Assembly: GCA_916613615.1 (NCBI GenBank)
Contig: OU744732.1
Span: forward strand, 26,546,673 to 26,610,672
Direction of reading: 5' to 3'
Source of the DNA: Steromphala cineraria
Taxonomy: Eukaryota; Mollusca; Gastropoda; Trochida; Trochidae
DNA: 64,000 nucleotides
The position numbers were made by a program, and so were the translations under genes. The first letter of the stretch is position 1, and each line of letters starts with the position of its first letter. A model generated the notes under the pieces. That model made no database searches. It was not told the DNA's origin and was given only the letters and a program-made list of their open reading frames with translations. This document shows, in pieces, positions 24,611 through 35,291 of the stretch.

Positions 24611-27059
24611 TTATCAGAACTGTAAGTGTTTAAAATGGTTTGTTAACAATGAAAAATACTTCAGCAATTGAGTAATATTTATTATAGAAGGATTATAATA
24701 TCGCGTTTAAGGAGGGCACTGGATCGTTGATTGATAGCTGCCCCTTTTTAAAATAAGCAACTGCATTTTGTTATCGACGGATCAATACACATTGATAAAT
24801 AATCACAGACGATTTACGTTATTGAACTAAAAATGTGTTCGGAAAGTTTACGAGTGATGTGTGCAAGTTACATCAATTGGTATTAGTAAAGGATAGTGGT
24901 TCTAAAAACCATTTACCTGAAATAATACAAAAAATTCAAAGTACACAACCACTTACCCTAAACAAGATTCGCAACTTCAATACCTGAAAAACTTAAATCA
25001 ATTTTTATCGAAATTTTTGGAATGGTATACTCATGACATAAGCTCTTATAGTCTTACTAATAGAGTGAACTATACTGTATTGGAATATAATGGTGATACT
25101 CTGCTTCAAAATAAGGGTTGCATGAACTTATATATGCTCTAGATTATCCATTCAAGCCTCAGGTAATGTACTTAATTTAAATAAATGATTGACCTATCAT
25201 CATTGGGTTATATTAAATTGATTTCTAAATTGGTTGGTTATTCTCAATTTAAATGTTCGGATATATATGACATGAATTTTTATCTTTTTATCTTTTTTCA
25301 AATGTTTGGTTTGATAAGTCAAAATCAAAATTTATACAAATGTAAAATAAACTTATCCTCACAATAAGCTGATACATCAGAAACACATACTATTCATGTA
25401 CATGTATGTTATATTAAAGTAAATAAAACTATCAATGTGAGTAATAAATAAACCTCGTTCCTTTGATAAAGTCATTGTTGCCTGTCCATAACGTAATCAA
25501 CTGTCATGTTCTTTATCAAATATCATTCACATTACAAGATGTAAATACCATAATGGACAGACCACTCGTTATTCATTCATACAATTGACATTTTTCTCCA
25601 TTAAACGATACTTAAAGAGTAGTTTTTGGCTGTTTGAATCTTTTTCTTTTAATGAAGCTTGATGAAGAGCATACATGTATGTTTCTTCAATTGTAATTCG
25701 TTTCAAACAGAAAACGATTTAACATGCCGGAAAATAAATTACATTCATCCCATTCCTACATTCTAACAAAATGGATCCACATCATATACTGATATTCATC
25801 ACGCCCTCATGTTATATAAAATAATTCAGTAAAGGTTGCCTTTTTCTCAGCTTTACTTGTTGTTAAAGGTAAAAACAAAGATGATACCTTCATACAGATC
25901 TTACGTTAAAAACAATTACATGTAGGTAGAAGGTAAGGTAAACAGAGCCTTTCAAAAGAGCAGTATTTTCCATTAAACTTATGTCTTATACTAGACATTG
26001 ATGTTTGACATTATCCTCTATATAACTCTGTAACACTCCACATACAGTTTTCGGGCAAATGGGAAACGATGAGATACAAGAATTTTTATACAAAATACAC
26101 ACGAGAAAAGTGAGGTCATAATGAGATAAAAACATGTTCATAGTAAAAGATAAGATGACACAAGCATCCAATTGCAATGAAGAGTCCTTCATGTACTTGG
26201 AAAAACATGGATAAGATGGATGGATATCCTGTTGCTCCTGAACGGTATGTTCAGTTTAGCAATGGAAGAATGAAATAAGCAGTAAGGAAGCATGTACCAT
26301 AGAAACAGCAAAAGCATTCATTGTGAAACTAAAGAAGGGAGTTATTTACCAACTCTTTCATCTCTATACAACAAACTTGCTCATTGCAATGTGATACTGG
26401 ACAATGCTTTGAATACGAGTAGCTATAAGAATAACCCTTAAAAGTCTCAAATCTCGATCAGATCATTTACACTTAACCCCAAAAGAAACTACCATTTTTA
26501 GAATTCAAATATATTCTTAATTTAATTTAGCTAAATGTTAAGTTTTTTGGAAATAGGTCGCCAAAAAGTAACATTTCAGTTGTTCATCTCAGAAATTGAT
26601 TAGGTACTTGATTTTCATGATTTTTGTTGAAAACTGAGAAAACACGTTTTTCTTTGATCATTGTTCATCATCAGCTGAAGGTGGACATACGAAGTATTGA
26701 TGACTATGGACTCCATTTTCCATAAATTCATTAACATATGATCAGAAACTTCGATTTCTAAAAAATGGAAATTAACATTTCACACCAGTGTTAACAAAAC
26801 GTTTCCTGGCTGTAAGAGTATTTGCAAAACAAATGAAGTTAGATGATGTGCAAAGGATTCATTATTAGATAAAATGTTGTTAGGATAGAAAACCGTGTCT
26901 TGTTATTTTTCAATGAAAATTTGAATGAGTGGATAGTTTCTTTTGGGGTTTAGTGTATATGTAAATAAGAGTTTACCACTTAGCATTACATATTACATAT
27001 TGTTGAGAAAATAGAAACAGTTGGATTAAGTTTATTACATTTTACTTTATCAAATCGCT

Positions 27060-27300
27060 GTCCTTTAGGTGCTTAGAGTCCTGAGTCATGTTACCTCTAC
27101 TATATATCTGGTGATGGATGTAGATAATTGACTTCTTACATTGCATAGATATCCATTGGGTTTAACTAAGTAGACAATCACTATTTATCACGCACAAATG
27201 TCATTAGGACCTGGTTGTAGGACCCTGTCAATGATTGTTGCATTAACCATTTGTCAATGTTATACCTAAGAAAAGCGTACACAATTTCATCACTATTAAA
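27060..27300 (+). repeat. G-block cassette in unit B1
   Basis: Contains TGGTGATGGATGTAGATAAT, then ATATCCATTGGG and TTTATCACGCACAAATGTCA. Matches 40095-40330 and 55600-55840 closely, and 16850-17060 more weakly. In B1 the word before it reads CCTTTAGG; in B3 it reads CCTTTAAG; in B2 a TTAA MITE sits at this exact place. Confidence 0.5.
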
Positions 27301-27383
27301 CATTTCTAGTTGATCCACTGGGGATTACTTAATACGTTACTAATAAACACAGACAGTTTATTCAAATATGAAGTATAACAAGC

Positions 27384-27895
27384 TTCACAATCAGTTTACC
27401 TTAATGGCAGTGTCACACATTGCCGAAACTAACATCCCGGACATCATACGAAGGTCAATAATTTCATTGTTTTCCGATTTCGGCTCTAACTCGGGATGTC
27501 CGTGTGACCTACCGGAGCCATCGTATGATCAGCTTGGGCCTATTTGGGGGTCCGGGAAATACTTCGTGTATGACCCTGAAATCTTTGGCATGCCAAAGAA
27601 TTGGCGGATGGTCACACAAACTTATCCCTTCGTGTATCTTTCGTGTTGCCATCGTGACCATCGCATGGTCATCGTGTAGCCATCTTATTGCGTTCGTATA
27701 ATCTTCGTCTCAAACTTCACGAAACACTTACCCGAAGCTAACGCGAAGGCTCACGATGGTCTACCAGATGGCCACACGAGGTCGTGTTACCTTCGAGTTG
27801 CCCTCGTGTTGACCATTGTTGCCATTATGTTGACCATTTTTGCCATCGTGTTGACCATTTTAGCTAACACGGAGTGTACTGTATTCCAACACACG
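27384..27895. repeat. GC-rich insertion with CCATCGTG-type short repeats
   Basis: Present only in unit B1, interrupting the sequence that is continuous in B3 near 55905. It is GC-richer than its surroundings and holds many variants of CCATCGTG, GTTGACCAT and ACACGA. A 103-codon frame (27368-27679) has no recognisable domain. The left edge (GCTTCACAATCAGTTT.CCTT) also occurs at 41549. Probably a dispersed non-autonomous element, but no terminal inverted repeats were identified. Confidence 0.45.
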
Positions 27896-28436
27896 ACGGC
27901 AAACATAAATCTTTCACAATAGCTTGCCCTATCTTTTTGAACAAATGAGAGTCAATGTTTAATCACTAAATTATTTGTTTTACATTAATTGGCAGGTTTT
28001 GACGCAACTTATAACAATAAAGTAACATTTTATAACAATTCAATTAAAGAAATAAATAAAAAAACACAATAAACAACCAAAACATTTTATACCAATTACC
28101 GGGTATTACGCAGCTTGGTTAACAGCAACTATTTTTAGACTTAAAGATTTTTGTTCTCGGGCACAATCTATATACTTAACATGTAAGAAAAGATATGCAC
28201 TAATATGTTTTAGGCTGTGTGAAAAGATGTAGAAGACATTACTTGAGATATAAGTGATTCTTGGTCATGTATGGTCTTTTTGGGGGGAAGATCTTTAAGG
28301 CATTTTATCAATTAAATCATTAATCATGCATAGAGTAGTATTCTTTGTATGGTTCAGTCAATATATTGTTATATTATTGCAATCCATCAGCTGCATTTTG
28401 CAATACGCCTATTTGATAAAAAAACTTTTATATGTA

Positions 28437-28605
28437 AAGACAACATTAAAGTGAAAATGTCTATTAGAATAAAGAATTGTAATAAAGCCCGTTACAATTT
28501 GAATAAGCAGTAATATGATGCATAAGCTGGATTCGAACCCTCAACTCTTAACCCTGAACCCGTAAACCAGATATACTAAACAACACTCTAAATGGCCATG
28601 CAGAA
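28437..28605 (-). mobile_element. tRNA-derived SINE fragment
   Basis: On the minus strand a pol III A-box-like TAGTATATCTGG (28567-28578) is followed by a B-box GGTTCGAATCC (28529-28539), with tRNA-like spacing. The remainder does not fold as a functional tRNA that I can verify, so a SINE head is the better call. The downstream body continues into AT-rich sequence with GAATAAGCAG. It lies only in B1. Confidence 0.6.
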
Positions 28606-28900
28606 GGTTATGAAAGTTTTTGATTCAGGTTCACAATTCAGTTTTTGGGGTTAAAAAATCAAAAACCACTTACACTTTAGTATACATTTAATAAATAATA
28701 CCAATAAATCATTGATACATTATCGATAAATTATGAATTAAAGGTTGGTAATCATTATTCAATGTATTAGACACTTTTATCAATCGTTGATGGATATACA
28801 TTGTACATGTAACTAACTTTGCTTGAACACTTCTACAATAATATAACGATATTTCAGCTTGACGTGACACAAATTCATTGTAGTAATAGTATTAGTTTGT

Positions 28901-29005
28901 GATCGTTCACAAATAGCATGATGCGACCTAGTTACAGAGAATACCACGGGGCTCCTTACTAGAATATAAAATTAGTTCTTCCCGACCATCAAATACAAAC
29001 GTTTC
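28901..29005 (-). repeat. 100-bp cassette, subtype with GATGCGACCTAG
   Basis: Contains TTAGTTTGTGATCG, ATAGCATGATGCGACC, ACCACGGGGCTCCTTACTAG and GACCATCAAATACAAACG. Closest relative is the copy at 42762 (unit B2). Minus-strand frame carries stops. Confidence 0.5.
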
Positions 29006-29658
29006 CGATTCAATCGGTTATTTTGTGCATAATTATTGTGGATTTACTAATTGGTTATCATCAGCAGTCATGAAATCTCTAATACTTGCTTATATGACAA
29101 TATTAAGTAACAATATGTGAAACGGAAATATATTTCAGTTTTCAAAAGTAATATTTTACTCAGCTTTTCCAACATGAAATTATCTGAATTGTTTTTCATT
29201 TTTGTGATTAATTCATTTACCTGTTATTTGAGATTTAGTGTTGAATGACCAAATGATTGTATCGATTCCACAACAATAAGTGATCTTATTTATCTTTACA
29301 CTTTACAATTCACATCTTTATTTTCAGTTTATTAAACCAGTTTGAATACAATTAGTTAAATAAAAACCCTTTAATCAAAATGGATTGATTATTCAAGTCG
29401 TCAATAAATTTAACTTCAACACAGGAAGGAATAACAAATTCTTTCCCATAAATATTGGCTAAAGACAATTTCAACATTTCTTATCGTAAAATCATGACAC
29501 ATGCTAAGCCACCATAAGTAAAAGGATATCAAGACATCACTCAAGTTTGAAAAGAAAAACTTATCTAAGGTTGTTAAAACAGTTTTATAAAAACCTTTTC
29601 TCTGAAGCACAACTACAATTTACAAACATTATCATTTAAAGCTACAACAAATACATTG

Positions 29659-29760
29659 TATACAGATAGCATGATGCTTATATGTAGTCAAGTAATAAAC
29701 AAGACCCGCGAGTCTCTTTACGTTGTAACCTGTTCAGATCACTCAAGTACAAACAATTGC
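29659..29760 (-). repeat. 100-bp cassette, subtype with GACCCGCGAGTCTC
   Basis: Contains TATACAGATAGCATGATGC, GACCCGCGAGTCTCTTTACG and CTCAAGTACAAACAATTGC. Partner copy at 57553 in B3; this part is deleted from B2. Followed by the TGTGTCAATAGTCACAATTA word that also follows the 24421-type cassettes. Confidence 0.55.
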
Positions 29761-29964
29761 ATTTGATTAGTGTGTCAATAGTCACAATTATTGTGCACGA
29801 TCATCAGTTAAATGTATTGTTTTGATGGTGTGTAATAACATAACCCTTTTCTATTTTAGAGAATTCAATGAATTTTAAAGAAATTACCTACATTGTTTGC
29901 TTCTTCCAATTTGCTAAAACTAATAATATAAGCTTCACATGATACATATGAGATGTACAAACAT

Positions 29965-30086
29965 TATTGGTTTGTGATTTTCCACAGATAGCAAGATACG
30001 GTGTAGTAACAGGATACCGGTGCAGTAACATAAAACCGGACACTCCCACGCAGTGGATCAAAGAAGTTCTTTCAGTACATTAAGTA
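29965..30086 (-). repeat. 100-bp cassette, subtype with CACTCCCACGCAG
   Basis: Contains ATTGGTTTGTGATTTTCCAC, a partly duplicated AGTAACA..ATACCGG segment and CACTCCCACGCAGTGG. The partner at 57862 has a single AGTAACA segment, so a short internal duplication occurred here. Confidence 0.5.
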
Positions 30087-30088
30087 AT

Positions 30089-30583
30089 AATAATAATAAT
30101 AATAATAAGGATATTTATAAAGCGCTGACTTCCACCACACATCGGCAATGCTCAAAGCGCTGACAAGTAAGATATACATGTATACATATAAACAACAATT
30201 GCAATCTGCAAATTCATTAACTGTAACGCTGGAAAAGGTATGTCTTGAGTCTGTTTTTAAAGATAGGAAGAGTTGGTACAAGTTTCAAGTCAAGGGGCAG
30301 AGAGTTCCATAGAGTAGCAGCAGCATATTGAAAGGATTTGGCTCCAAATGTTTTTAGGTTATAAGTTGGAGTGGACAGAAGAAAATGGTCATGAGAGCGG
30401 AGAGTTCTGGGGGGGGGGGGAGGGGGGGGGGGGGGTGTACACTGTGACAAGGTCTTGAAGATAGGTGGGTCCAGTTTCATGAATCGCTTGATAAGTGAGA
30501 GTCAGAATCTTGAATTGAATACGCTCAGGGATATGAAGCCAGTGCAAAGACTGTAGAATAGGAGATATATTACAGGATGGTTT
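30089..30583 (-). mobile_element. 5'-truncated L2/Rex-like LINE insertion
   Basis: Minus-strand translation gives the C-terminal part of a LINE polymerase: LQSLHWLHIPERIQFKILTL, then TYQAIHETGPTYLQDLV, a poly-proline artefact from a G tract (30411-30434), then TPTYNLKTFGAKSFQY, ATLWNSLPLDLK and FKNRLKTYLFQRYS stop (near 30217). The 3' side carries AAAGCGCTGAC words and ends in a (TAA)n tail at 30089-30111. B3 has the uninterrupted site: CATTAAGTACAAAACATTT at about 57959-57977. The insertion is therefore private to B1. Confidence 0.85.
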
Positions 30584-30799
30584 ACAAAACATTTAAACCT
30601 TTACCGAATCCCCCTGAATAACATTCAAATCAAAAGAGAGAATGGTCATCTTTTCTTGCGTTGTTCAGCTGTATATTCATTGAGATACACTTTTACTCAT
30701 ATGTTTGAGAAACTGAAGAGTCCGTGAATATATTCAATGACTGAATGAGAAACTGAAATAACATTGTAAAAAATATCTACTATAAATGTTAGAACGGTG

Positions 30800-30988
30800 A
30801 ATTTTGTGAAGGTTTATATATATTAATATATATATATATTGCATTATCCGTTATGTAATGGCCTGAAGAGGCTTGTAAAGCTGAAAGCGCTAGCCATTAA
30901 AATTAATGGATCATTGCTTCTAACTTCGAACTTTTTTATATATTTCAATACCTGAGAGTTGGACCTGACAATCTATGATTGTGAACTT

Positions 30989-31023
<35 letters not shown>

Positions 31024-31025
31024 CA
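30800..31025. repeat. AT microsatellites around a short dispersed repeat
   Basis: (AT)n runs at about 30815-30840 and 30997-31020 flank a segment with CCTGAAGAGGCTTGTAAAGC and AAAGCGCTAGCC. B3 carries a different element (58213-58481) at the equivalent interval. Confidence 0.45.
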
Positions 31026-31317
31026 TGGGGTCCATGCTTTTTTGGATGATATGATGATGAATGTTAAAATATTTGTAGGGATGTTACCACAACAATTGAC
31101 ATTAAACTACTCAATAACACTACACAGTCCTTTCCTTATTTTTCATTTGAGTCAAAATGTTTTGTAATGCTGGAGCACAAGATATAAAAGAACGAAAACA
31201 AAGCAGGTTTAAAGTTTAATAATTATATACAGTGAAGATTACAATAAATTCTTCAAATGAATATTGGTCTGACAAATAGTTTCATACCATGTTCAATAAA
31301 TCTTCATAACCGCGGCT

Positions 31318-31682
31318 AATTGCTGCCACAGTCTAAGGACACTTAGCCTCAATTATACTCGCTACACTCCCATATAGAGTCTAGCTAGATGCAGTATTGT
31401 GTCGCCTCAGCCAAACCTATTGATTTGACAAATCAGGGCTCATATTAACAAGCCGCAATAGTATGCATTCGCACACAACGTTCATATATTCAAATTTACA
31501 AATAATACTAATACTAGCCGCTTTATGATTGTATAAATCCATTCGGCCATCTCATGTTTGCTTGGAGGATCATAGGTCGCCGAAAGGTCGGCTGACGCGA
31601 CCTGCTGATGTATCTGGCTAGATTTAATATCTGAGCGTAGCGTGTATTATCATGGCTATGTTCACTTAGACTGTTGTTGCTA
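31318..31682. mobile_element. Long-TIR MITE shared by all three B units, copy 1
   Basis: Arms of about 95 bp: left CACAGTCTAAGGACAC .. ACTCGCTACACTCCC .. GTCTAGCTAGATGC, right GTATCTGGCTAGATT .. GAGCGTAGCGTGTATTAT .. GTTCACTTAGACTGTTG, reverse complements with several mismatches. The element occurs at the same relative place in B2 and B3, so it pre-dates the B duplications. Confidence 0.65.
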
Positions 31683-31917
31683 GAAGTTGTAAGGTAATAA
31701 AGTACAAGATTATATGGATTTACAACTTCTTAATTAACAACATAACTTTATTTCGATACAGATCCTTATGTATACAGTTTCCAAGTTTAAAAAACCTTAA
31801 TGCCATCTTCATCTAAAATAGAAAATTGTTATGGTGTAAGTCACCAATACCAATATATATCCATTTATAAAAAAACAGTACTCTACACTTTCAACACGTT
31901 TCCTCGGGAGACATTAA

Positions 31918-32267
31918 AGGGGCAGTAGCACATTTTTTCCTAATTTTAGATTTTAGACTTTTCACTGATAAATGTTCTTTAATGCTAAATGTATTATTTT
32001 GCTAGTGTCAAAAATCTCTTGACACAAACCGTTTATCCATAGTCAGAGGACAAAGTATATAGATTCACCTAAAATCAAGGGGCGGCCATTTTATGTGAAC
32101 ACCTTTAATTCATTTTGTGTAAGAAAAGGGAATCGCATAGCTTAACTTTACATTATATATTTGAATTATTACTGCTCCATTTAGTTTAAATACATTGTCT
32201 TACAATTGGAAATTTTGATTTTGCTGACATCACCTTATATTCCCCCTAACAACGTGCTACTGCCCCT
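31918..32267 (+). mobile_element. TTAA-type MITE family 1, complete copy with visible empty site
   Basis: Ends AGGGGCAGTAGCACATTTTT and AACGTGCTACTGCCCCT, flanked by TTAA (31914-31917 and 32268-32271). B2 and B3 read GGGAGACATTAATGTAA without interruption (44009 and 59246), which shows that the target was one TTAA and that it was duplicated. Confidence 0.9.
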
Positions 32268-32372
32268 TTAATGTAACGACACTCAGACATAGGTACGAAG
32301 ACGGGATAGAATGTGTCTACAACAGAAACATTCATCAAGATTAAACCATTACACTTTCTTTCCCTTTTTCGG

Positions 32373-32611
32373 AACAGACCTTTCCTCATCATAATGGAAG
32401 AGCCCTTTGGGATTTAGCCATTGTGCCTTGGAGAGGATTTCCTGAAACAGAATCTTACAAATCTTTCTCTGCCAGTCTGTATAATCTTTTTCACATTGAA
32501 CGTACCATCCGAAAATTGCTGCCAGACGACTTACAATATACTTTTCAAGAATCAGCGTCAAATGAAAAATATCGTAAGTCGAAGGAATCTGTTAATACAA
32601 CTAAAATCTGA
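32373..32611 (+). pseudogene. Terminal-exon-like open frame, copy in B1 (acceptor mutated)
   Basis: Homologous to 59359-59597. The frame is open for about 79 codons, includes LAIVPWRGFPETESYKSF, SLYNLFHIERTIRKLLPDDL and ends SVNTTKI stop. The AG expected just before the exon reads CGG here instead of CAG, while B2 and B3 have a pyrimidine tract followed by CAG. So the coding part is intact but the splice site is probably lost. I do not recognise the protein. Confidence 0.4.
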
Positions 32612-32805
32612 AGTATCACTATTGCTAACCTATGGCCTTATAATGATAAATTTTAAAGATCACATGTCACAGAAAACTCATAGAAACATTACGAGCGTAT
32701 AAACTTGTATTTAACGTAAAGATTTTAAGTATAAAATTCATGTAAAGGTACATGTATCCCTCAGTTATTCGAGTTACAAAAAGGCATAATGGATATAACA
32801 TGTTA

Positions 32806-33045
32806 GACATTATTTTGTTTTCAAACAAGCATGGCAAAAGTATTGTTTTTATGAATACACCTCTCATAACGGGAGTCAAAAGTTTAATGCAGCAAAACAT
32901 GTTATACATGTAAATTAAGAGAGATTTTGTAAACAATACTGACATCATTTTGTTTTCAAACAAGCATGGCAAAAGTATTGTTGTTATGAATACACGTCTA
33001 ATAACGGGAGTCAAAAATTTAATGCAGCAAACAGTAAATAAAGAA
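32806..33045. repeat. 135-bp direct tandem duplication private to B1
   Basis: Two copies begin GACAT(T/C)ATTTTGTTTTC at 32806 and 32941 and continue through AACAAGCATGGCAAAAGTAT to ACGGGAGTCAAAA. B2 (44879-44960) and B3 (60095-60190) have one copy each. On the plus strand one frame reads D-I-I-L-F-S-N-K-H-G-K-S in every copy, open over about 35-60 codons, but the flanking frame differs between units. The 162-codon minus-strand frame across this area is most likely chance. Confidence 0.65.
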
Positions 33046-34020
33046 AGTGCGACTCTCACTGCATTAGATCGACGGTTGTAATATTTAATCAGTAAAATGT
33101 GTTTTCTCACTAGATTTAAACCTGCTTTCAAAGTATTTTGACACAACTTGATCATTAAGTATTCAAATCAAAAGCACGATGTCGGTTGTCATTTCTTTTA
33201 CGAATCATTAATCACCTTCATCATTGATGTCTTGAGATAACAGTGCTGTGTAAGTAAATTTTTAAAGAGTTTTCAGCATTTGACCTCCCTATATGCATAA
33301 TGACCCAAATGGATATATGAAATATCTACAGGTTTCATTATGCCAAGAACAATGTCATTGTGTAACAAGTAGAATGAAATTATACATTTATTCTTTTTGT
33401 TTCCTTTTGATACATACAAAGTGGTAAATAAGCAATGTTTGTGTAATAAAATCTGAAACAGGATTAATTTTCAATGTTTGCCATCTAACTTTAAAGAAAA
33501 ACAGAAATTGCCTGACTCTTCAATCCTTATTGTCAAAATACCGTAAAACGGTTATTTTACCATTGCATTATTACCTGGCAATAATTTCCTCTTCATTCAT
33601 TTTATCGATGATATTTGTAAACCAAAATACAAGAAACTATAAAGAAATAAAACTATATTTTCCAGGTTTAACACACTGAAATAGAGGAAAGGGATAACAA
33701 CTTGCATCTTTTAAATAAATATTGCTCAAGACATAATTTATTTCCATCTTTTGAGTTTAGTTTCTTTTCATAATCCATAACCTAACAATGTCTGATACAC
33801 CAGAATGTATAAACCATTCTGAGTGTTTAACCTTATTCAAGATTGAACTATCATTTAATGTTAAATGTATTGTCTCCATAAATCGCGAAGAGGCTATCAA
33901 GACCTCTTATAAAGACTTATAAATAATACGAATTCATGCAATGGTCAAGTGATCTAAGAACGTCAAAGACAGAACTGTATGATCTTTTCTCTGATAAGGA
34001 ACACCCACTCTCATTTACAA

Positions 34021-34270
34021 ACGTAATTATACATTTCCAACAGTGAATTGTCTTGATGCCCAGCCATTTAAGCCTTCAATGTTTACAGATTGCATGATCA
34101 AGTCAGATAACCAATGACACCTAGGAGTCTCTTTATTCTGTAAGTCAGTCTAATGACATCTAGTACTAACCATTGCAGTTGATTGTTGTGTCAATAGTAG
34201 CAATTGCTGCCTTTGATCTTCAATTATATAAATTGTTTTTAAAAGTAATGTATGATTACGTTTCCAAATC
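34021..34270 (-). other. Conserved island with 100-bp cassette, unit B2
   Basis: Differs from 24362-24610 at only about four sites by eye. The cassette at 34082-34180 has GCATGATC where the others have GCGTGATC. The flanks diverge rapidly. Confidence 0.5.
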
Positions 34271-34750
34271 TTTTATCAGAACTTTAAGTTATATTGTTTC
34301 AAATAGTTTGTTTACAATGAAATATACTACAACAATTGATTAATATTTCTTAAGGAAGGATTACAGTATCCCGTTTAAGTAGGGCACTTTTTTATATCAG
34401 CAACTGACGAATCAATACTCATTGACAAATAATCTGCATCAGACGACTAACGATATTTAACTAAACATTCGAAAGTTTACGAGTAATGCGGGCAAGCTCC
34501 ATCATTTGGTATTAGTATAGGATAATGGTCTTAAAAACCTGTATCCTGAAAAGATATGATACCAACAATTCTGATAACACAACCACTTACCTTAAACACG
34601 AATTGCAACTTCAATACCTGAAACTGAGTTCAATCTAACAATGTTATAGAAATTATTGGAATCATAAACTCATGACACAAAATTTTAGAGTTTTACACAT
34701 AGAGCTACAAATAGTATGTTTTTGTTTAAACATCATTATTTATACTCACC

Positions 34751-34898
34751 GTCGATAGTTAACAATATGCCCGATTATCCTAATCTGTCTAATTCCGACA
34801 AACCTTACACAGAGTAAAGACAGAGTTATCGCTACCTTAATCTGTACTGCATACTCACCACCAGGTGGCTAACCCTACGTCATCATTGCTTCTTCTGA
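34751..34898. repeat. DIRS-like inverted terminal repeat, left
   Basis: Reverse complement of 39530-39662 with high identity, including ATCCTAATCTGTCTAATTCC and CACCAGGTGGCTAACCC. The left copy has an extra 11 bp (a small duplication around CAGAGTAAAGACAGAG). The outermost 38 bp on this side (34713-34750) have no match in the right repeat but do match the internal complementary region. Confidence 0.9.
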
Positions 34899-34947
34899 CG
34901 GGCAGAGAACGCCGATCGTACAGAGGGGAGGGCGGGTGGGAGCTAAC

Positions 34948-35041
34948 GATTGTTAACTATCGACGGTGAGTATAAATAATGATGTTTAAACAAAAACATA
35001 CTATTATTTAATATACTCTCCTCGATAGTTAACAATATGCC
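34948..35041. repeat. DIRS-like internal complementary region
   Basis: The first part is the reverse complement of the left terminus (GTGAGTATAAATAATGATG, AAACAAAAACATACTA). The second part is the reverse complement of the right terminus (ACTATTATTTAATATACTCT, CCTCGATAGTTAACAA). The two meet at ACTATT, so the region is a template for joining both ends, as in the DIRS1 replication model. Confidence 0.92.
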
Positions 35042-35291
35042 TGAATCCCACAGACGGAGGTGGGTGCGAGAGGTTAAACCGATAAACTCTATCTTACACC
35101 AGAGAGCTAGTGACCCAAAAGTCGACAATCAGAAGATCCCCTAGGGGAGACCCCTATCAACCGGAGCGGTCAAACCTGACCCATCCTAGCTACGCGAGGG
35201 GGTCCGTAACTAAGGTCGCTAGCTAGAATAACAAAGACAACAGACACACAAATAAGATCAACCTCGGGTTTATTACGTAAAATAAAAACGA

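Larger units (their letters stand above)
22860..33545. repeat. Large duplicated unit B1
   Basis: First of three B copies, colinear with 33546-45210 and 52570-60660. B1 alone contains the block at about 22990-24062, the GC-rich block at 27384-27895, the SINE fragment near 28437-28605, the LINE fragment at 30089-30583, the TTAA MITE at 31918-32267 and a local 135-bp duplication at 32806-33045. B1 and B2 look closest over 28.7-29.6 versus 42.6-43.5 kb (about 95% by eye). Confidence 0.8.

Noticed and set aside
16850..27300. G-block cassettes as inverted relatives of the 100-bp cassettes
   Set aside because: They share TTGGGT and ATCACGCA words in similar order, but spacing differs and the match is too weak by eye to claim homology.
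30217..30592. Proline-rich proteins on the minus strand
   Set aside because: The proline run comes from a G tract inside a decayed LINE; flanking residues match LINE polymerase ends.
32667..33155. A 162-codon minus-strand frame in B1
   Set aside because: It is long only because a 135-bp segment is duplicated. In B2 and B3 the frame differs in length and ends, and residues are hydrophobic and composition-driven.
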